DNA from: Metallyticus violacea
Taxonomy: Eukaryota; Arthropoda; Insecta; Mantodea; Metallyticidae
Assembly (NCBI GenBank): GCA_030762175.1
Contig: CM060831.1
Coordinates: 2,807,001-2,871,000, forward strand
Reading direction: 5' to 3'
DNA length: 64,000 bases
Below are positions 43,891 to 56,872 of this stretch, in pieces. Under the pieces are notes generated by a model that saw only the letters and a program-made list of their open reading frames with translations, had not been told where the DNA came from and made no database searches. Positions within the stretch are counted from its first letter, which is position 1; each line of letters opens with the position of its first letter. The position numbers and the translations under genes were made by a program.

Positions 43891-44984
43891 ATCACGTTCA
43901 TTAGCATTAATAAAAGACAAACGAATTAAATAATCCTCATCAATACAATGCCATCCGAGGCATTAAGTGCAGAGTTATTCATTAGAAAATGGATACTTTT
44001 ATTAATATACTTTAGTAACAAAAAAGCGCATGAAACTCGCTTATAATAAAACATTTTCAAGCAATGCAGTGTAACTTTACAAACTAATATATAGTGATCC
44101 CCATGTTCATATAAACCCTGAACTTCTTAAAACATAGCATTTAAAAAACTGAGCAGTGTTTTTTTAACAAAAGAAAATCGCGAAGATGAATTTAAAAATT
44201 CTAAAAAAAAAAAAAAAAAAAAAGTAAAGTAAAGTAAAGTAAAGTAAAGTAAAATATTAGCTGTGAATAAAGTAATAACACTTTTCCTAAATATATATTA
44301 GTCAAGAAGAGTTTGATATTGATTTAGTTTATTTGTTTTAATAATACTACTTTTGAAGTGCTCGAAACATTAATAATTTCCCAAGTCTTCCACAGTACTC
44401 ATCAATGGCATATGCCGGGCAGATACGGTAAATTTAAGCCTGGAACTCGTTCTTTCCAAGTTTATATCATTTCATGTTAATCAGTAGAACTGTGAAATAC
44501 TGTATATAAGCGAAGGAAAACTATTAAAAGATCGCAGCAACATTGGTAAAAATAAATGCAATATGCGCTTGCTTTGGCATTGTTTGAACTTAATCAAGAA
44601 CCTTAGTCAAAAACTTGTTCCCTTGTAATAAATTGTGCAACAATGATCCGCAATTTTAATAATGTCTGCAAAAGAAAAGTGATACCCATTCTCAAACAGT
44701 TAACGTTTGTGGCACAATCTGATGTCAGATGTTAAAACTACGTGCTCTTCATTACAACACTTCAATCATATTCTTTTTTCAATTTATTCTGTGGTTTAAA
44801 ACGTGAAAAGTTAAAATACCGAAATACGCCTTTAAGGAATGGGCACCAATTAGCAAAAGAGACAAATATAGGTGTTATAAAACTTTCAGGCTCTATAATG
44901 GGTCTTTTATTAAAGAACCTGCATTGGTGTGGAATGGGATAAAACACGCAAAAAGGGCAAAGTCGAAGCTCTGGTTAGCATTGT
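43891..44984. other. Intergenic, AT-rich
   Basis: No gene or repeat family was recognised except the pentanucleotide microsatellite at 44202. Confidence 0.45.
44202..44253. repeat. Poly(A) plus (GTAAA)n microsatellite
   Basis: An A run followed by six GTAAA units. Confidence 0.95.
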
Positions 44985-45040
44985 CGACCATCTGTGATGC
45001 CTCAGTAGTAAAAATAGGCGTTAAACAGTTGCATTAATTA
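44985..45040 (+). mobile_element. SINE family A, 3' tail fragment, plus strand
   Basis: CTGTGATGCCTCAGTAGTAA then AAATAGGCGTTAAACAGTTG matches the family-A 3' end (GTGGTGCCTCA and GGGCGTTAAACAC). Confidence 0.65.
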
Positions 45041-46059
45041 AATATGTTTATATATTATTGATAACTTAGGAGGTATTAAAAACAGTATTCTTTTTATTCT
45101 GAATGTGAAACGGAGTAAATGAACACTACGCTTGTTTCTGATGTGAGTGCACTGTAGGCGTTTTCATATTTACCAAAATTTTGTGATTATAATTATTATT
45201 TAATATCTCACAAGAGGGCGGTCGAACCCAGATCCGCTAGGCACTTAGTAGCTAAGTCACGGCATTGAATCGAAACATTACTAGGGATATTGCGTGCTTC
45301 CATCAGAGCGAGCGGTGACGTGACATAACAACGTTATCTTGTACCCACAGCGACGGTCCCTTGTGTTAAGCAAGACACCACTATACGTAACGGTTATTGT
45401 GAGTAAAACCAACTTTCTCTCCCCAAAACATCATCATATTGTTCAACGCTTCTTAGAGTCAGTTGCGCCTTACTGAGACCCAGGCAGAAACGCTTGGAAC
45501 AGGTTACACGGCTCAGCTGTTTCCCTCGCCCGAAAAAAAATAATTTTATCATCATATTTAGAGCCCAAGTTCTTAGGTTTAAACATTGTTTTTTTTTTTC
45601 TTCTTGCAATTAAACACGAAAAGTTTTAAATTTTATTTTACAAACAAACGCGAAAAAATAAGTGAATTCATCGAATTTAATATTTGGGATTCATTGATGA
45701 CGCACTTGTAGTTTAAGCAGTATGGGGTACAATACCAAACGAGCGCGCACCATTCATAATTTTTGACCAAGGCGGTCAAGAAGCAAACATGCATACAAAC
45801 GTAACGTGCGTTTCAGTTAGCCGTTTGCTGGCCACGTGTGCGGGCTGCAGCTGCCGGCCGACCAACCGATTCCAGGTTATCGATTCGCAATCTCTCCGTA
45901 TATTAAAATCTCGTACACACCAACAAAAGTTCTCCGAATTTCTTTTTTCATAATGTCTTTCGGTTTATAGAGAGAGTTATTTTCATAGATTATTCTTTTA
46001 GGTTTCCGTACAGCAATAGTCGCATGCTGTAAGATTTAGACGTTACTGGGTCTAAAGTA
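45041..46059. other. Intergenic; possible decayed SINE head
   Basis: Around 45220-45285 the minus strand reads like a tRNA-type B box (GGGTTCGACC). Otherwise no element was recognised. The end of this stretch (45780-45900) is GC- and CpG-richer. Confidence 0.35.
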
Positions 46060-46850
46060 GCGGGCGAGGTGGACTGGTATGGAGGACTCACGTCTGAGAG
46101 ACTCAAGCTCCCGGCGTCGGGGTGATGTACCTGGAAACGTTAAGGACCATGTAGACTTCATTGAGGCAACAGTGGAGCGGTCCCCCGTAAAGGAGAAGCT
46201 GGTCTCCCCGAAAGAGGTGCAGGCGGAACTGCACCAAAAGAGCAGAAATTCTGCAGCACCTTGCTCGTCCAGAATTTTCAATGAGTGCCTGCATAAGGAC
46301 CCAGTCTTCCCACAACATCAACCGCCTACCAGCCGTTTCAGCGACTGCTCCTTCACCGTCTTCTCCCGTTGTTGGAGGACCGTGGACACCAATTTGGTTG
46401 CTAGTACCCAGTAGCTTCTGCGTGTTATCGAGTTTGCCTCCTTCGGGCTCCAGGAGAAGTGCAAGATGGCCGCAGTGCTGCTGGATGTGGAAAGGGCACT
46501 CTCCACCACATGGCATGATGGTCTTCTATTCAAAATCATCAGAGCCGGACTTTCCGCCCTTACGTCTTGCTCTTAAACAACTTCCTAGGATCGCTGTGAA
46601 AGAGGGCGAACTCTACACCAGTAAGGGCGGGCAGGCTTGCCGGAGGGCAGTGTCCGCTCACCCACTCTCTTCTCGACTTTTCTGTCGGATTTCTCCGATC
46701 ACGTTATGCTACTACGCCGATGATGAGATTCTGCTGTCACCGAACCGCAACGTCCGCTCCTGCATAATGAAAAAGCATCATTTATCTCTCCAAGACTTTG
46801 CTGTTTATTCCTTAACGGAGTGGAAAATTGGGTTCTTGCATCCTTAGGAA
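46060..46850 (+). mobile_element. Jockey-type LINE reverse transcriptase remnant, plus strand
   Basis: In shifting plus-strand frames: KLVSPKEVQAELHQKSRNSA (SP.Ev...i..l...KapG), KMAAVLLDVERALSTTWHDG then LLFKIIRAGL (aavfLDvekAFDttWHdGLlyKmi.aGlp), GLPEGSVRSPTLFSTFLSD (qGsvLSPtLFsiylsDiP) and YYADDEILLSPNRN, the YADD polymerase box at about 46711. All are hallmarks of Jockey-clade non-LTR elements. Frameshifts make it inactive; the two ends are truncated or unrecognised. Confidence 0.9.
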
Positions 46851-46994
46851 ATATATTTGGGGGCTTCTGGGGACATAAAACACATTCAATTGCTCAAGTT
46901 TACATTTTCCTTAAGAAGTAAATATACGGCAGACATATGATGTCCCTACCTAAGCGTTTGTCTACATCAAATATTGATTTTGCTTACGGAAGCT

Positions 46995-47252
46995 TTTTAA
47001 CATCTCAGGTCATTCAATTCGTGGCGTGAAACGGTCGACAAATTTTGCTCAGAGGCCTCTTCTTTCAGCCTTGAGGTTCTTTTTCGTGCCGTAAATGTAC
47101 GACACGGGACCCACGGCTTTACTTTCCTTTCGAAGGAAGTCATACTTAGGATTTTATGCACGAAAAACCCCATCGACCTTGGCCGGGTTTGAACCCGCGA
47201 TCTTGGGTTTAGGAGGCAAGCATGGTTACCACTACACCACCAGGATCGACTT
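46995..47252 (-). mobile_element. SINE family B, minus strand
   Basis: Inverse of the family-B unit: AACATCTCAGGTCATTCAAT, TTTTGCTCAGAGGCCTCTTC, TCGAAGGAAGTCATACTTAG, GGGTTTGAACCCGCGATCTT and GGTTACCACTACACCACCAG for the head. The 3' tail is slightly truncated. Confidence 0.92.
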
Positions 47253-47291
47253 TATTCAGTTTATCTATTCGAACTTGTAAAACCAGAAGAA

Positions 47292-47499
47292 CTGCCACGG
47301 GTGACCCAAGTCGTTAAGGCGCAGACTCGTGAGCGGAAAGTCTGGGGTTCGAATCCCACCAGATCCGTCCTACCTGACTGAGGTTTTTTCCAGGCTTTCC
47401 TCAATCCTCATAAATGGCAACTGCCGGGGAGGTACCCTAAACTAAGGCCTGGAACGTTTCCTTCTTAAAATAAAAAATCCTTTCCTAATATATCATTTC

Positions 47500-47557
<58 letters not shown>

Positions 47558-47585
47558 TGTCCACCGCCTGTGGTGCCTCAAAAAA
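47292..47585 (+). mobile_element. SINE family A with internal (AT)n expansion, plus strand
   Basis: The head GTGACCCAAGTCGTTAAGGC and B box GGGTTCGAATCCCACC, then AAATGGCAACTGCCGGGGAG, AATATATCATTTCATTTCAT, and CACCGCCTGTGGTGCCTCA. A dinucleotide AT run of about 50 bases (47503-47553) has grown at the position of the short ATGTATCATTA-type stretch in the other copies. Confidence 0.92.
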
Positions 47586-50279
47586 CAGAAGTTTTTCTTT
47601 TCATTTTCTAAATTTAACCACTTATTGAATTACTTAAGAACGTTTGATAAAGCGGTAATCTTGCCATGAAAATTTTCCATATTTAACTTTATTAAGACGT
47701 TAGAGCAATGATGAGGGGAAAAGAAATCAATAGCTTTCCCTGAAGTAAAAAACTGCACTTTTCTCATCCTTCTTTCTGTACCCTCCCGTTACTCAGCATT
47801 GTCTGTTGTCCAATCTGACAGGCCGAGTGGTTTCGCCTATGGCGAGGTTCGAAGTACTGTCCTTGAAATGAAGAGCGCTTCATTCTCTGCTGAAGGTAAA
47901 CGAGATACGCCAGTCTTAGTCATTAGAAATCTCTTTCCAGAAGGAGAGTAATCTTCGATTTCAGGTGAAAGTGTTTGCTTTGAGATCAGAGAAAAACTCT
48001 GTTCACGTACATTGTCCATCATGATCTTAGTTTTCGTGCACTGTGATTATCCCACGAAAATGTAACCACGATAACATCAAGGAAAGGCTCTCGTAAGGTG
48101 TAGTGTAACAGTTTAACAACTCTCGCCTTCTCATGATGAAAAATGACAGAAAATTGGGGATTTGATCGCGGATACACAAAAATAGCACAACGCTCTGTAA
48201 ATCTGGAAACATGAATGTAGCTCAAAATCCAGATGAAGGTGTCTGTTCATATGTTGAGTAGGAACTTGCTTAAGAACCCTACTGTAACATAATGCTATAT
48301 TTATTAACTACAATGCTAGCAGTACTTTGCTAGGGAAGGTGGATATAATACAAAATATTTGAAATCGACGATTAGCAAACATCTAAATTTCTTCTGATTT
48401 TCTCTGTAAATGTCAATCCTTGGATTTCCCTCTTCAGACGAACAATGCTTTAAAACGTATTCACATTGTCTGCAATTCTTGCAACCCTGACATGACCATT
48501 TCTGCCTTTCCCTTCAATGTCTGTCGTTGTTTTTAATTTCTTAATGTCATTAACAGTCCCTTGCCTCTACATAAAATTCCTTTCTCTTCAAAACAAAAAT
48601 ATTACATATCGTTACTTTTATAATCAAAACAAATATTAACTAAAATTTGAACATTTTACGCTGAAATAACATTTCTAATATTCTGCGTACGTCTATGGAA
48701 AAAGGTTGAGAACCCTGCTTTAGAGTATTAAATTTAAGGCATGAGCATCATTATTAACAATTTGGCTGTTATTCCCCATGATGCAGCAGTAGTTACGGTA
48801 AACGTAAGCATGTATGTCTGTATGAAAATGTATTTTATTTACATTTAAAATTCAATTGAACATGAGAAACACAGTATATTAAATTACTGCTTTGTTTTTG
48901 TGCTAGTGATACTGTGTTTGATATTTTACATAACTTAGAAAGTCATGAAATTTATAGGTTATTAAGAACCAGTGAGTAATATAATTTTGTTTTAAACATT
49001 TTGCACATTCAGTTCGTATAATGTTAGGAGAGGCAACATCTCTAGAGAAATTTTTAATGTTTATTTCTCGTTTTCATTTCTCAATAGTATCTATAAATGT
49101 ATTGCACTCTTTTAATTCTGAATGACATTCGCCAGAAGTTTCAGTTCTACTGTTGCAATCCCCGTATTCAAAAACCGATATGAAGATCAAAGTTTTTATT
49201 ATGCATTTCATAGATAAATACGAGGACATTATCGCACATGCAGACTATTTTGTCTTACAATGTTCTTCATATTGTTTGAAACATGCCACACTTCCTGTAG
49301 GTGACTACCATTCTACTCTATTCAGAAACTTTATAATTTCACTTCGTCGATCAGAGCGTTTGAAAACGAATGAGTGTATTACAGTCAAATATCCTGCCAA
49401 TTTTATAAAGTTTATCGATACTCAGAAATAATGATTATGTCCTCGAAATGATCGCATGTACATTTAGCACAGGATCATGGGACATATGACGTCATATCCG
49501 TCTTAGTATTTCGGTTTTATTTAAGGCTATAGCGATGTTGGCACACTCTGCCTGGATGTGTCGGCAACAAACCGTTTACTACAGGTGTGTATTTCAGTTA
49601 AAGGAAGGTTTTTTTAATCCCTTTTCGAAATGCTAAATAAATTGTCTGTTTTCTTTGTGTTTTGAGTGTGGCCGTCAAATGAGACCAGGTGGAGAACATA
49701 AGATTAAAAAATGCAGAACACTACGAGAGGGAGGCTTTTTCTCTGTGCTCACGAGCCCCAAGGGGTTGCGACAATGAAAGTGAAATGATCAGAATAGAAA
49801 GTAGCAATAGAAAGAAATGGGAAAGGAGGCCAAGGTTTTAGTGGGTGTACGGATTATTCAAGCACGCAAGACAAATTACTCAAATGTTTTTTCTTCTCGT
49901 GATATCGCGAAGTAATGAGCTGTGGCCGAAGAAAGTGGCAAGAAAAAGTTGAATTACACAAGCTCAGTAGTGCCAACCTATGCCTCATAAAATAAGAATG
50001 TTCATGGTTCGAACATTTAGTTTCATAAAGATACGTGTTGACGAAGAGCTTTTATGAGCTTTTTTTGCGAATTCCAAAGAATGTAATTATTACGGTTGTA
50101 ACTCGAAATATTTCTTGAAACCTCCATCGATTCTGCTTACTAGGTACCGAAAATGACCAAGGACTCACTTAAAGGTTTAAAACAGGCACCGAGCCGCTTT
50201 CTTCACGTGTCACAGTTTTCTGCTGGTTCCTTAAGTTTAAGAGGGAAATCTTTCTAAAAATCGGGGAGAAAAGTAGCAG
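47586..50279. other. Intergenic, no recognised gene
   Basis: Short open frames at 47837-48225 (minus) and 49153-49431 (plus) show no recognisable domain or splice signals. No repeat family was recognised in this stretch. Confidence 0.4.
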
Positions 50280-51070
50280 CTCACTGAAAAATAAGAGGGT
50301 TGGTCAATAAAGACGGTGGTGAAACAATTTTTCTTGAAAATCCGTGATTGGTGGGGGGACGTCTTATCATTAGTACAGGACGCCAGCTAAGAGCGATTGA
50401 TTGTTTGCCAGGCGGTTGTGTAAAATGGAGTCACATCGTAACAAGCAAGACGCTACTCTGAAATTTTGCTTCTGTGTGCAGAAATCCAGTACGGAAGCGT
50501 GCGCGATGATGCAGCAAGCATATGACGATGATGAATGCCACAATCAACCGACTTCAGTGGTGCAAAAAGTTTAAGGAGGACTGTCCAGGTGTCCCAACCA
50601 CAGCTGGCGTCATTGTTTGGGAAGTATAGGCTGGCAGACATCTCTCAGGTAGTGCGTTCACCATTCTGCTGGATCACTTGCACATGAGACACCTCTGTGT
50701 CAGATGGGAGGAGATTACTAACGTCTGAACAGATGATAACTGAGCATGGCGAGGCAGGTGATGAGACTTGACTTCATCATTACGATCCCGAAAGCAAACT
50801 GACGAACTCAGTCTGGAAATCACCTGGCTCTCCGACACCAAAGAAAGCCAACATTGTTCGGTGTGCAGCAAAGGTTGACGTGGCGAATTCGTTCTTCGAC
50901 TGTTGTGAAATGGTTTATCAACAAGGTTAATGCGGAGTATTACAAGACTATTTTGAGCGTCTGTCCGAAAGCGCACTGAGCTGCATTCATTGGTTGGCGT
51001 CTTCATCATGACAATGCATGCCCTCACATTATTTGCAGCTGGCAAGTAAAACAGCAAATGTGCCCCCATT
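50280..51070 (+). mobile_element. SETMAR-like mariner remnant, plus strand
   Basis: LKFCFCVQKSSTEACAMMQQ then AYDDDE is the N-terminal helix-turn-helix typical of mariners of the SETMAR type (lKfCvkLqKsatEt.emlq.aYGdd), followed by WCKKFKED. VVKWFINKVNAEYYKTILSV and HHDNACPHIICSW give the central part and the second catalytic motif. AGGGTTGGTCAATAAAGACG near 50297 is a likely terminal repeat. Frameshifts throughout. Confidence 0.85.
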
Positions 51071-51388
51071 CTCTATAGAGCGAGTCTGAAGACGGTCTCC
51101 AGTACGTTGGGCCAAGTACACGCAACTCAATGGAGCTACTGCGATGCTTAATGAATTTCTTAAGTAAACAAATCATTTTCAGTCTATTGACTGGTAGCCC
51201 AGGTTGCTTTGAAGATGAGATCTTGATACCAAATGCTAGTCTTTGAACGTGTCTTCGCAATCCAGCAGCCTTCGACCAAGGTGAAGCGGCTGTATTATTG
51301 CCAGAACACTACTGACCTCTTGTTGCATCACGAAGTTAATTGAGAGAATATGTGCTGTGTTTGACAGATTCCGCCTATAGTCTCAACT

Positions 51389-52425
51389 TGATACGAGGGT
51401 CATAACGAAAGCTTAAAGTGAATGTTGACCCACTTAAAAGGAAAATTGCATGTTGTAGCCCCATTCCTTTCAAGGGTGGTTTAATTGAGTCCTAAAGCCT
51501 TGAACGCCTGTAACAGGCTTTTGGAGACCTTGCTCCATCTAGGGCAACAGTTTTCCGCTGGTTTGCAGAATTTAAGGACCGAACTTCAATGCAAGTGGGC
51601 GTTCGTAAACAATCGCGCAACATTTAAGGACATCGAGGCAGTCTCCAGATTGCATCGCCAGCAATATCAAAAATCCTCCTCTATCATTTTCGTGTCAGGA
51701 AAGTTTCCTCCCTTTGGGGTGTCCCACATTTGACGGAGGCACAAAAAGCAAAGAATGGTGTGAAGAAATGCTGCAGAGATTCGACGGAGGTAGCTAAAGG
51801 CGTGTTTCTGATGTTATTACGGGTGATAAACCTTGGATTTATACAAATTTGATCCGGAGACCAAAGACAACCGGCGTTTTGGATCTTTCCACATGACGGA
51901 CGATTCGAAGGGGGCCGAAGTATTGGGAAGATAATGTGACTAATTCCTCTAGAGGAACAAAGGATGGTTACTGCTAATAGTCTGCCTGCCGAAAGTTTTC
52001 GACAAGCTCCAAGAACTCCGTCCAAGGACAGAACTGAGGGTTATCCTGCTTCACCAAGACAACGCCTCCGCTCACACGGCTAACATCACCATCCCTTCCT
52101 GGAGTCCACAGAGATCAGACTCATGCTTCATCCTCTCTACAGTCCTGACCTGACTTCATGCGTTTATTTTCTCCTCCCAGTGTTAAAAAAATGCATATGC
52201 GAGGAAAGCGATTTTCCAGCCCTCAACAGGGTGTGGCTGCATATGAAAACGAACTTTTCACCCTTGAGGAAAATGTGTGACAGGGATGCTTTGATAAGTG
52301 ATTTTTGAGGATGAGAGGGTGTATAGAGTGTGATGGAGAGTACTTTGAAAAGATCAACAGTCGGAATGAGTCTACCAGCTCCCTATTTGACGTGTCTAAA
52401 AATTTTCGCAGTGACCCTCGTATGT
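51389..52425 (+). mobile_element. Mariner family C, copy 1, with both terminal repeats, plus strand
   Basis: The left terminus ACGAGGGTCATAACGAAAGC and the right terminus inverse ACGAGGGTCACTGCGAAAAT are inverted repeats, and TA flanks both ends (gaTACGAGG and CCCTCGTATg), the mariner target duplication. Internal frames include TGVLDLSTDDS-like remnants, PLEEQRMVTANSLPAESF-like codons, TELRVILLHQDNASAHTANI (second catalytic motif) and LYSPDLTSCVYFLLPVLKKC (third Asp lost). Length is about 1.04 kb. Confidence 0.85.
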
Positions 52426-52519
52426 GAACCCCCGAATGAAAATCTCAGGAATAGCAGCGTGTCTTGCTCTCTAGTTCATTGATATATAGAAACATATTAC
52501 GTAATGGGTCTGAGCATAT

Positions 52520-52653
52520 AAAACACTAAGAGAAAGTCACACTTTTAATGGCTATATTTCCAACTACTAAGAGTTCTTCTATGGCAAGAAGACAAGAGAC
52601 TTGTCTTAGTTCGAAATACAGCGATTACAAGTGTGACTTTCTCTTAGTGTTTT
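52520..52653. repeat. Inverted repeat with PLE-end-like motif
   Basis: AAACACTAAGAGAAAGTCAC then ACTT is mirrored by AAGTGTGACTTTCTCTTAGT then GTTT. Inside the arms GGCTATATTTC and GAAATACAGCGATT also pair. The GAAGAACTC and GTTCGAAATA blocks resemble the 3' ends of the second PLE family at 33349 and 60074. Confidence 0.75.
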
Positions 52654-53204
52654 TATAATTACTGTTAATTTGTTACATAGTGGTACTTTATTTTTATTTT
52701 ATATATATCTTTCATGTTAACGTTCAACTTTGATTTGAACTTTTCCAATACCATTAAAATACGGTTAACTTTGATGAATTCAAATGGTCATTTTAAGACA
52801 CGTTGAAAGTTTATTTCATAACTATAATATAGTATATTTTATTTGTTCAAGCGTTCGTTAATAAAAGATTTTAATTCCCAGTTTTCTTTGTTGTGCTAAC
52901 CTAATGCTGTCGATGTTTTAGACGCTAGTTGATGTTTGTAAAGACAACTGCAAATGAAGCAGTGAAATTGGCAGCTCCCCCCATTACAAACAACACAATG
53001 CTGTCCATCCTCATTAAGGATCCACAGTTTACCGCACCTTTAATTGTAAAACGTTGGGACCGTACAAATCATTAACACTCACCGCACTGGTGGTGAATTT
53101 ACTGCCCAGCAAACACGTTCCTTAACTTTCCTTTGTAATGAACTTGATGCTGATCACAATTTGTGTCCGTCACTCAGTAACACTGAAAATACAACTGCGA
53201 CATA

Positions 53205-54397
53205 GTACTAGTGTCACAACGAAAGTTTTTAGACACGTCAAATAGGGAGGTGGTAGACTCACTCCGACTGTTGATCTTTTCAAAGTATTCTCCATCACAC
53301 TCTATACACCCTCTCCTCCTCAAAAACCACTTATCAAAGCATCCCTGTCACACATTTTCCTCAAGGGTGAAAAGTTCGTTTTCATATGCAGCCACACCCT
53401 GTTGAGGGCTGGAAAATCGCTTTCCTCGCATATGCATTTTTTTTTAACCTGGGAGGAGAAAATAATCGCATGGAGCCAGGTCAGGACTGTAGGGAGGATG
53501 AAGCATGAGTCTGATCTCTGTGGACTCCAGGAAGGGATGGTGATGTTAGCCGTATGAGCGGAGGCGTTGTCATGGTGAAACAGGATTCCCCTCAGTTCTG
53601 TCCTTGGACGGCGTTCTTGGAGCTTGTCGAAAACTTTCGGCAGTCAGACTATGAGCAGTGACCGTACTTTGTTCCTCCAGAGGAGTCGTGGCCATTTTCT
53701 TCACAAAATTTCAGCCTCTCTTCACTTTCGTAAGCGGATCGTCATCTGGAAAGATCCAAACTGCCGACTGTCGTCTGGTCTCCGGGTCAAATTACTAAAT
53801 TCATGTTTCACCCCGTGTTAGCACCAGAAACAAGCCTTGAGCTCCCTCCGTCGAATTTCTGCAGCACACCATTCGACGCTGGCGTACTTTTGTACCTCTG
53901 TGAAACTGTGGAACACCCAACGAGAGGAAAACTTCTTGACACAAAGATGATCGTGTAGTATTTTGAATATGGAGGGCTGCCTCTACTTTTTCGCGACAGT
54001 TTTCCCCAATGACTGCCTGGTACCATTTCTCTCCTCATCTTTCAGCAAAGTTCGTTAAATTCCAAAATCCAGTGAAAAACTGTTCCCCTGGATGGAACAA
54101 GGTCCCCAAAAGCATGTTACAAATACTCAATTTTTGAGACTCATTTAAACCACTCTTAATATCATAAATAACCATAACTCGAAGATGTTCTCTCTCCAGC
54201 TCCATCGTAACGACGGGCTGCCTGTGCACGGAAGAGGTTGTTTACCCCCACACTCTGGAACGCAGGAGTTGATAGGAGGGTTGCTACCTAGCACCGTATT
54301 ACTCGTAGGGGATGGGGACACCACATGTCAGATTTCTTTTAAGTTTATCAACATTCACTTTTGCTCATCTCAAAACTTTAGTAGTGACCCTCGTGCA
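53205..54397 (-). mobile_element. Mariner family C, copy 2, minus strand
   Basis: Inverted relative of the copy at 51389. TTTTTAGACACGTCAAATAG, GTGTGACAGGGATGCTTTGA (inverse) and GGCTGGAAAATCGCTTTCCT are shared. The 5' terminus ACGAGGGTCACTACTAAAGT ends at 54397. The 3' terminus is changed (GTGTCACAACGAAAGTTTTT). N-terminal frames include CNMLLGTLFHPGEQFFTGFW, parallel to CNRLLETLLHLGQQFSAGLQ in copy 1. Stops and frameshifts are common. Confidence 0.87.
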
Positions 54398-54559
54398 CAC
54401 TCAAACTACCATCATGAATAAAAAACATAAGGCAATTTAATGTTATAACTTGTGAGTAGTACATGGCGAGATACGCTTTTGCGTGGGGATTTCAAGATTG
54501 GGGAAAACGGTTCGCTTTGCACAGCAGTTTCATTTGTCGATAGCATCATGCCCGAGCAA

Positions 54560-55030
54560 GAGTTACATTCGTCGATTGCACAATGTAAAATCGTTAACTT
54601 TTTGCTGCAGGAGGACGTAAAGCATTAGTGGAAATGTTGTAAGGAGTAAAAACTCAGTTTGGGGATAAAACAAGTGTATGAGAAACTGTAGAAAACGAAA
54701 ACACCAATGTCGAGACCTAAGACGGGCGTAACGGAAACAAATACTTGGGTCGTTCGCGACCTTATCGAGCATGAACGGCGTGTGACGATTTCTGGGATTG
54801 GGTTAAGTTCATTTCATCATTTCAGATCCGCTGTTAGCTCAGAAAACTCTGTTGATAGTTTTCTGGAATTTTCAAGGCATTCTGTTCATCGATTTTCTTC
54901 ATGAACGGCGAACAGTTGCTGTCAAATTCTGATTGAGGCAAAACGTGCTTATCGGCAAAAATGTCCACGTTATTTTCCAAAACAATTTCCGCCCGCATAC
55001 GACAACTTTAACAAGGGAAAAACTTGAGGA
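54560..55030 (+). mobile_element. Mariner remnant with internal deletion, plus strand
   Basis: TPMSRPKTGVTETNTWVVRD then LIEHERRVTISGIGL matches the dd.RpGRPvtvtte.nv..Vr.LIe.drRvTi.eia segment. Directly downstream FQGILFIDFLHERRTVAVKF and NNFRPHTTTLTREKLE match the central kGvilvDFLprg.Tvn and lhDNaRPHta.lt.e.L region, where the catalytic Asp is Asn. The part between is deleted. Confidence 0.75.
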
Positions 55031-55789
55031 AATCTGAACCTTCTGACAACCTTTGCAATCTGGACCTCGTATCTTAATTTTATCCTTTCCAGCAAACGAG
55101 CTCTTTCCCTCTTCTCATGTACGCAATTATCTTCATTTCGAATTTTTTTTTTATAATTTCTTCTACATTAATTTCAGAACCGTCTATAATCAGTATGCCA
55201 TAAAATAGCCAATAATATTTACTGTAGGTAGCTAAAACATGTCATGTAAATAACTAATAGTGTTACATATGCCCTCCATAGTTTATAAAGAACTAATTTT
55301 ATTTTTAAATCCGTATAAACTTTAACTAGCTACAGAAATTATGTTTCTCTTTTAAGATAATGGTAACTTGAGGACTAACCAACAAAATGTATATCTCAAT
55401 TCAATTTTGTAAACAGTTGGAAATTGTTTCTTTTTCAAATCATTTAGTCTTCCATATTTCTTCCTATCAGCAAAAAACCGTTTCTTCAAGCTTCCTGCTT
55501 AAGTAACAATGCGCTTTCATTTAAAATGTTTTGTTTTTAATGTTCTCAGACCTTGAGAAAAACTTTGACTGTAGGGCTTGAAGATTTCATGGCGTTGATT
55601 ATTGGTTATAACTTCTATTGCGTTCATAATAGCAGTGGACCAGACTGCCTTAAATTAAATTTTCTGTAGCAGTATTAATAAAATAATTATGGTGATTTAA
55701 TAAACAAAATAGTAATTATAGAATTCAAAAAGAAACAAATTTCGTTTTTCCCCAATATATTCATGCTTTTGTAATTTCGTGTCTCAATT
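55031..55789. other. Intergenic, AT-rich, no recognised element
   Basis: No known family or exon recognised. Confidence 0.45.
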
Positions 55790-56670
55790 TCGAACCTTGA
55801 CCAATAAGAGCATTGATTTCAAAATACTTTTATTTCTCAACATAATCTCCCTGTGCATTGAGGCATTTGTCCCATCGTTTCACAAGCCCAAGTCCAACTG
55901 TTGTCGAAACCAGACAGTGACTTCCCTTTCTACAGGAAAAATGTTCATCTAAGAGAGCCGAACAAATGGAAGTCGCTTACAACAAGGTCAGGGCTATACG
56001 GAGAATGCTTGAGGGTTTCCTATTTCGCAGCGTCTCATTTATCTTGTTGGTAGCATGAGGACGCGCGTTGTTGTGCAAGAGCAGAGCATGAGGATGTAAC
56101 ATCCTGAGGAGAGTCAGCGTTTACACTTTGTCCTTGAGGCTGGAATGTCTTCGTGATCCCAGAAGAATGTGAACAGCACTTTTCGACGGATGGTGTCACT
56201 TTAAACTGTTTTTTCGCAGACGACGCAGGAGTTTGCTCTGTATTGGCACACGCTTCATATAACAGTGAATCTGACAAGCGGGGTAGCGATTGAGATGTTG
56301 TAATAACAGACTTTGTGAAAACCTAACTTGACTACATTATGAGATGTGAAGTATTCGACTCGTTGCGGTATTTAGAGAACTTCTGCGTCCAATTGTAAAC
56401 AGCCTGGCAGCCCTGCGCGTAGGTGGGAAGCACTCCTTTATGAATGTTCTTTTCTTCATCTTTTGCTCAAAAATAAGCGCTACTCGAGCATTGCATACTC
56501 ACCCAGAGACGCCGCCATGTTGCAACTTTTGTTTCGGTATTGTAAACATCGATTGTCTTTAGTCGACTGTTACCAGTTGCCGCTGTACTAATGCTGCCAT
56601 CTAGTGGCAAAAGCTTCTGGTGTTCATTAAAACATATAGTACCCCCACCAATTTGCAACTTATTTAATGA
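55790..56670 (-). mobile_element. Mariner family B, copy 2, minus strand
   Basis: Minus-strand frames: VLFTFFWDHEDIPASRTKCK near 56170; then ALLLHNNARPHATNKINETL (second catalytic Asp changed to Asn), RNRKPSSILRIALTLL (a decayed PPYSPDLAp) and NASMHREIMLRNKSI at the C-terminus. The 5' end at 56530-56670 is shared with copy 1 (34330-35055), including CTAATGCTGCCATCTAGTGG and ATTTGCAACTTATTTAATG. Confidence 0.87.
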
Positions 56671-56817
56671 CTTACCTTCGTAATATTATTATAATACAGG
56701 TTTATGAGAATGAGCTTCTTGAAATTACTGTAAAGTATGTAGCATGTGTAAAAATATTCAGCAACTCAAATGGATTGAGTAAATATGTTTATATTTTCTG
56801 TCACTGCAATCGTCGTC

Positions 56818-56872
<55 letters not shown>
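56818..56872. repeat. (AAT)n microsatellite
   Basis: About 18 AAT units. Confidence 0.97.

Noticed and set aside
49153..49431. 92-codon plus-strand frame
   Set aside because: No domain, signal peptide or splice sites; AT-rich intergenic context.
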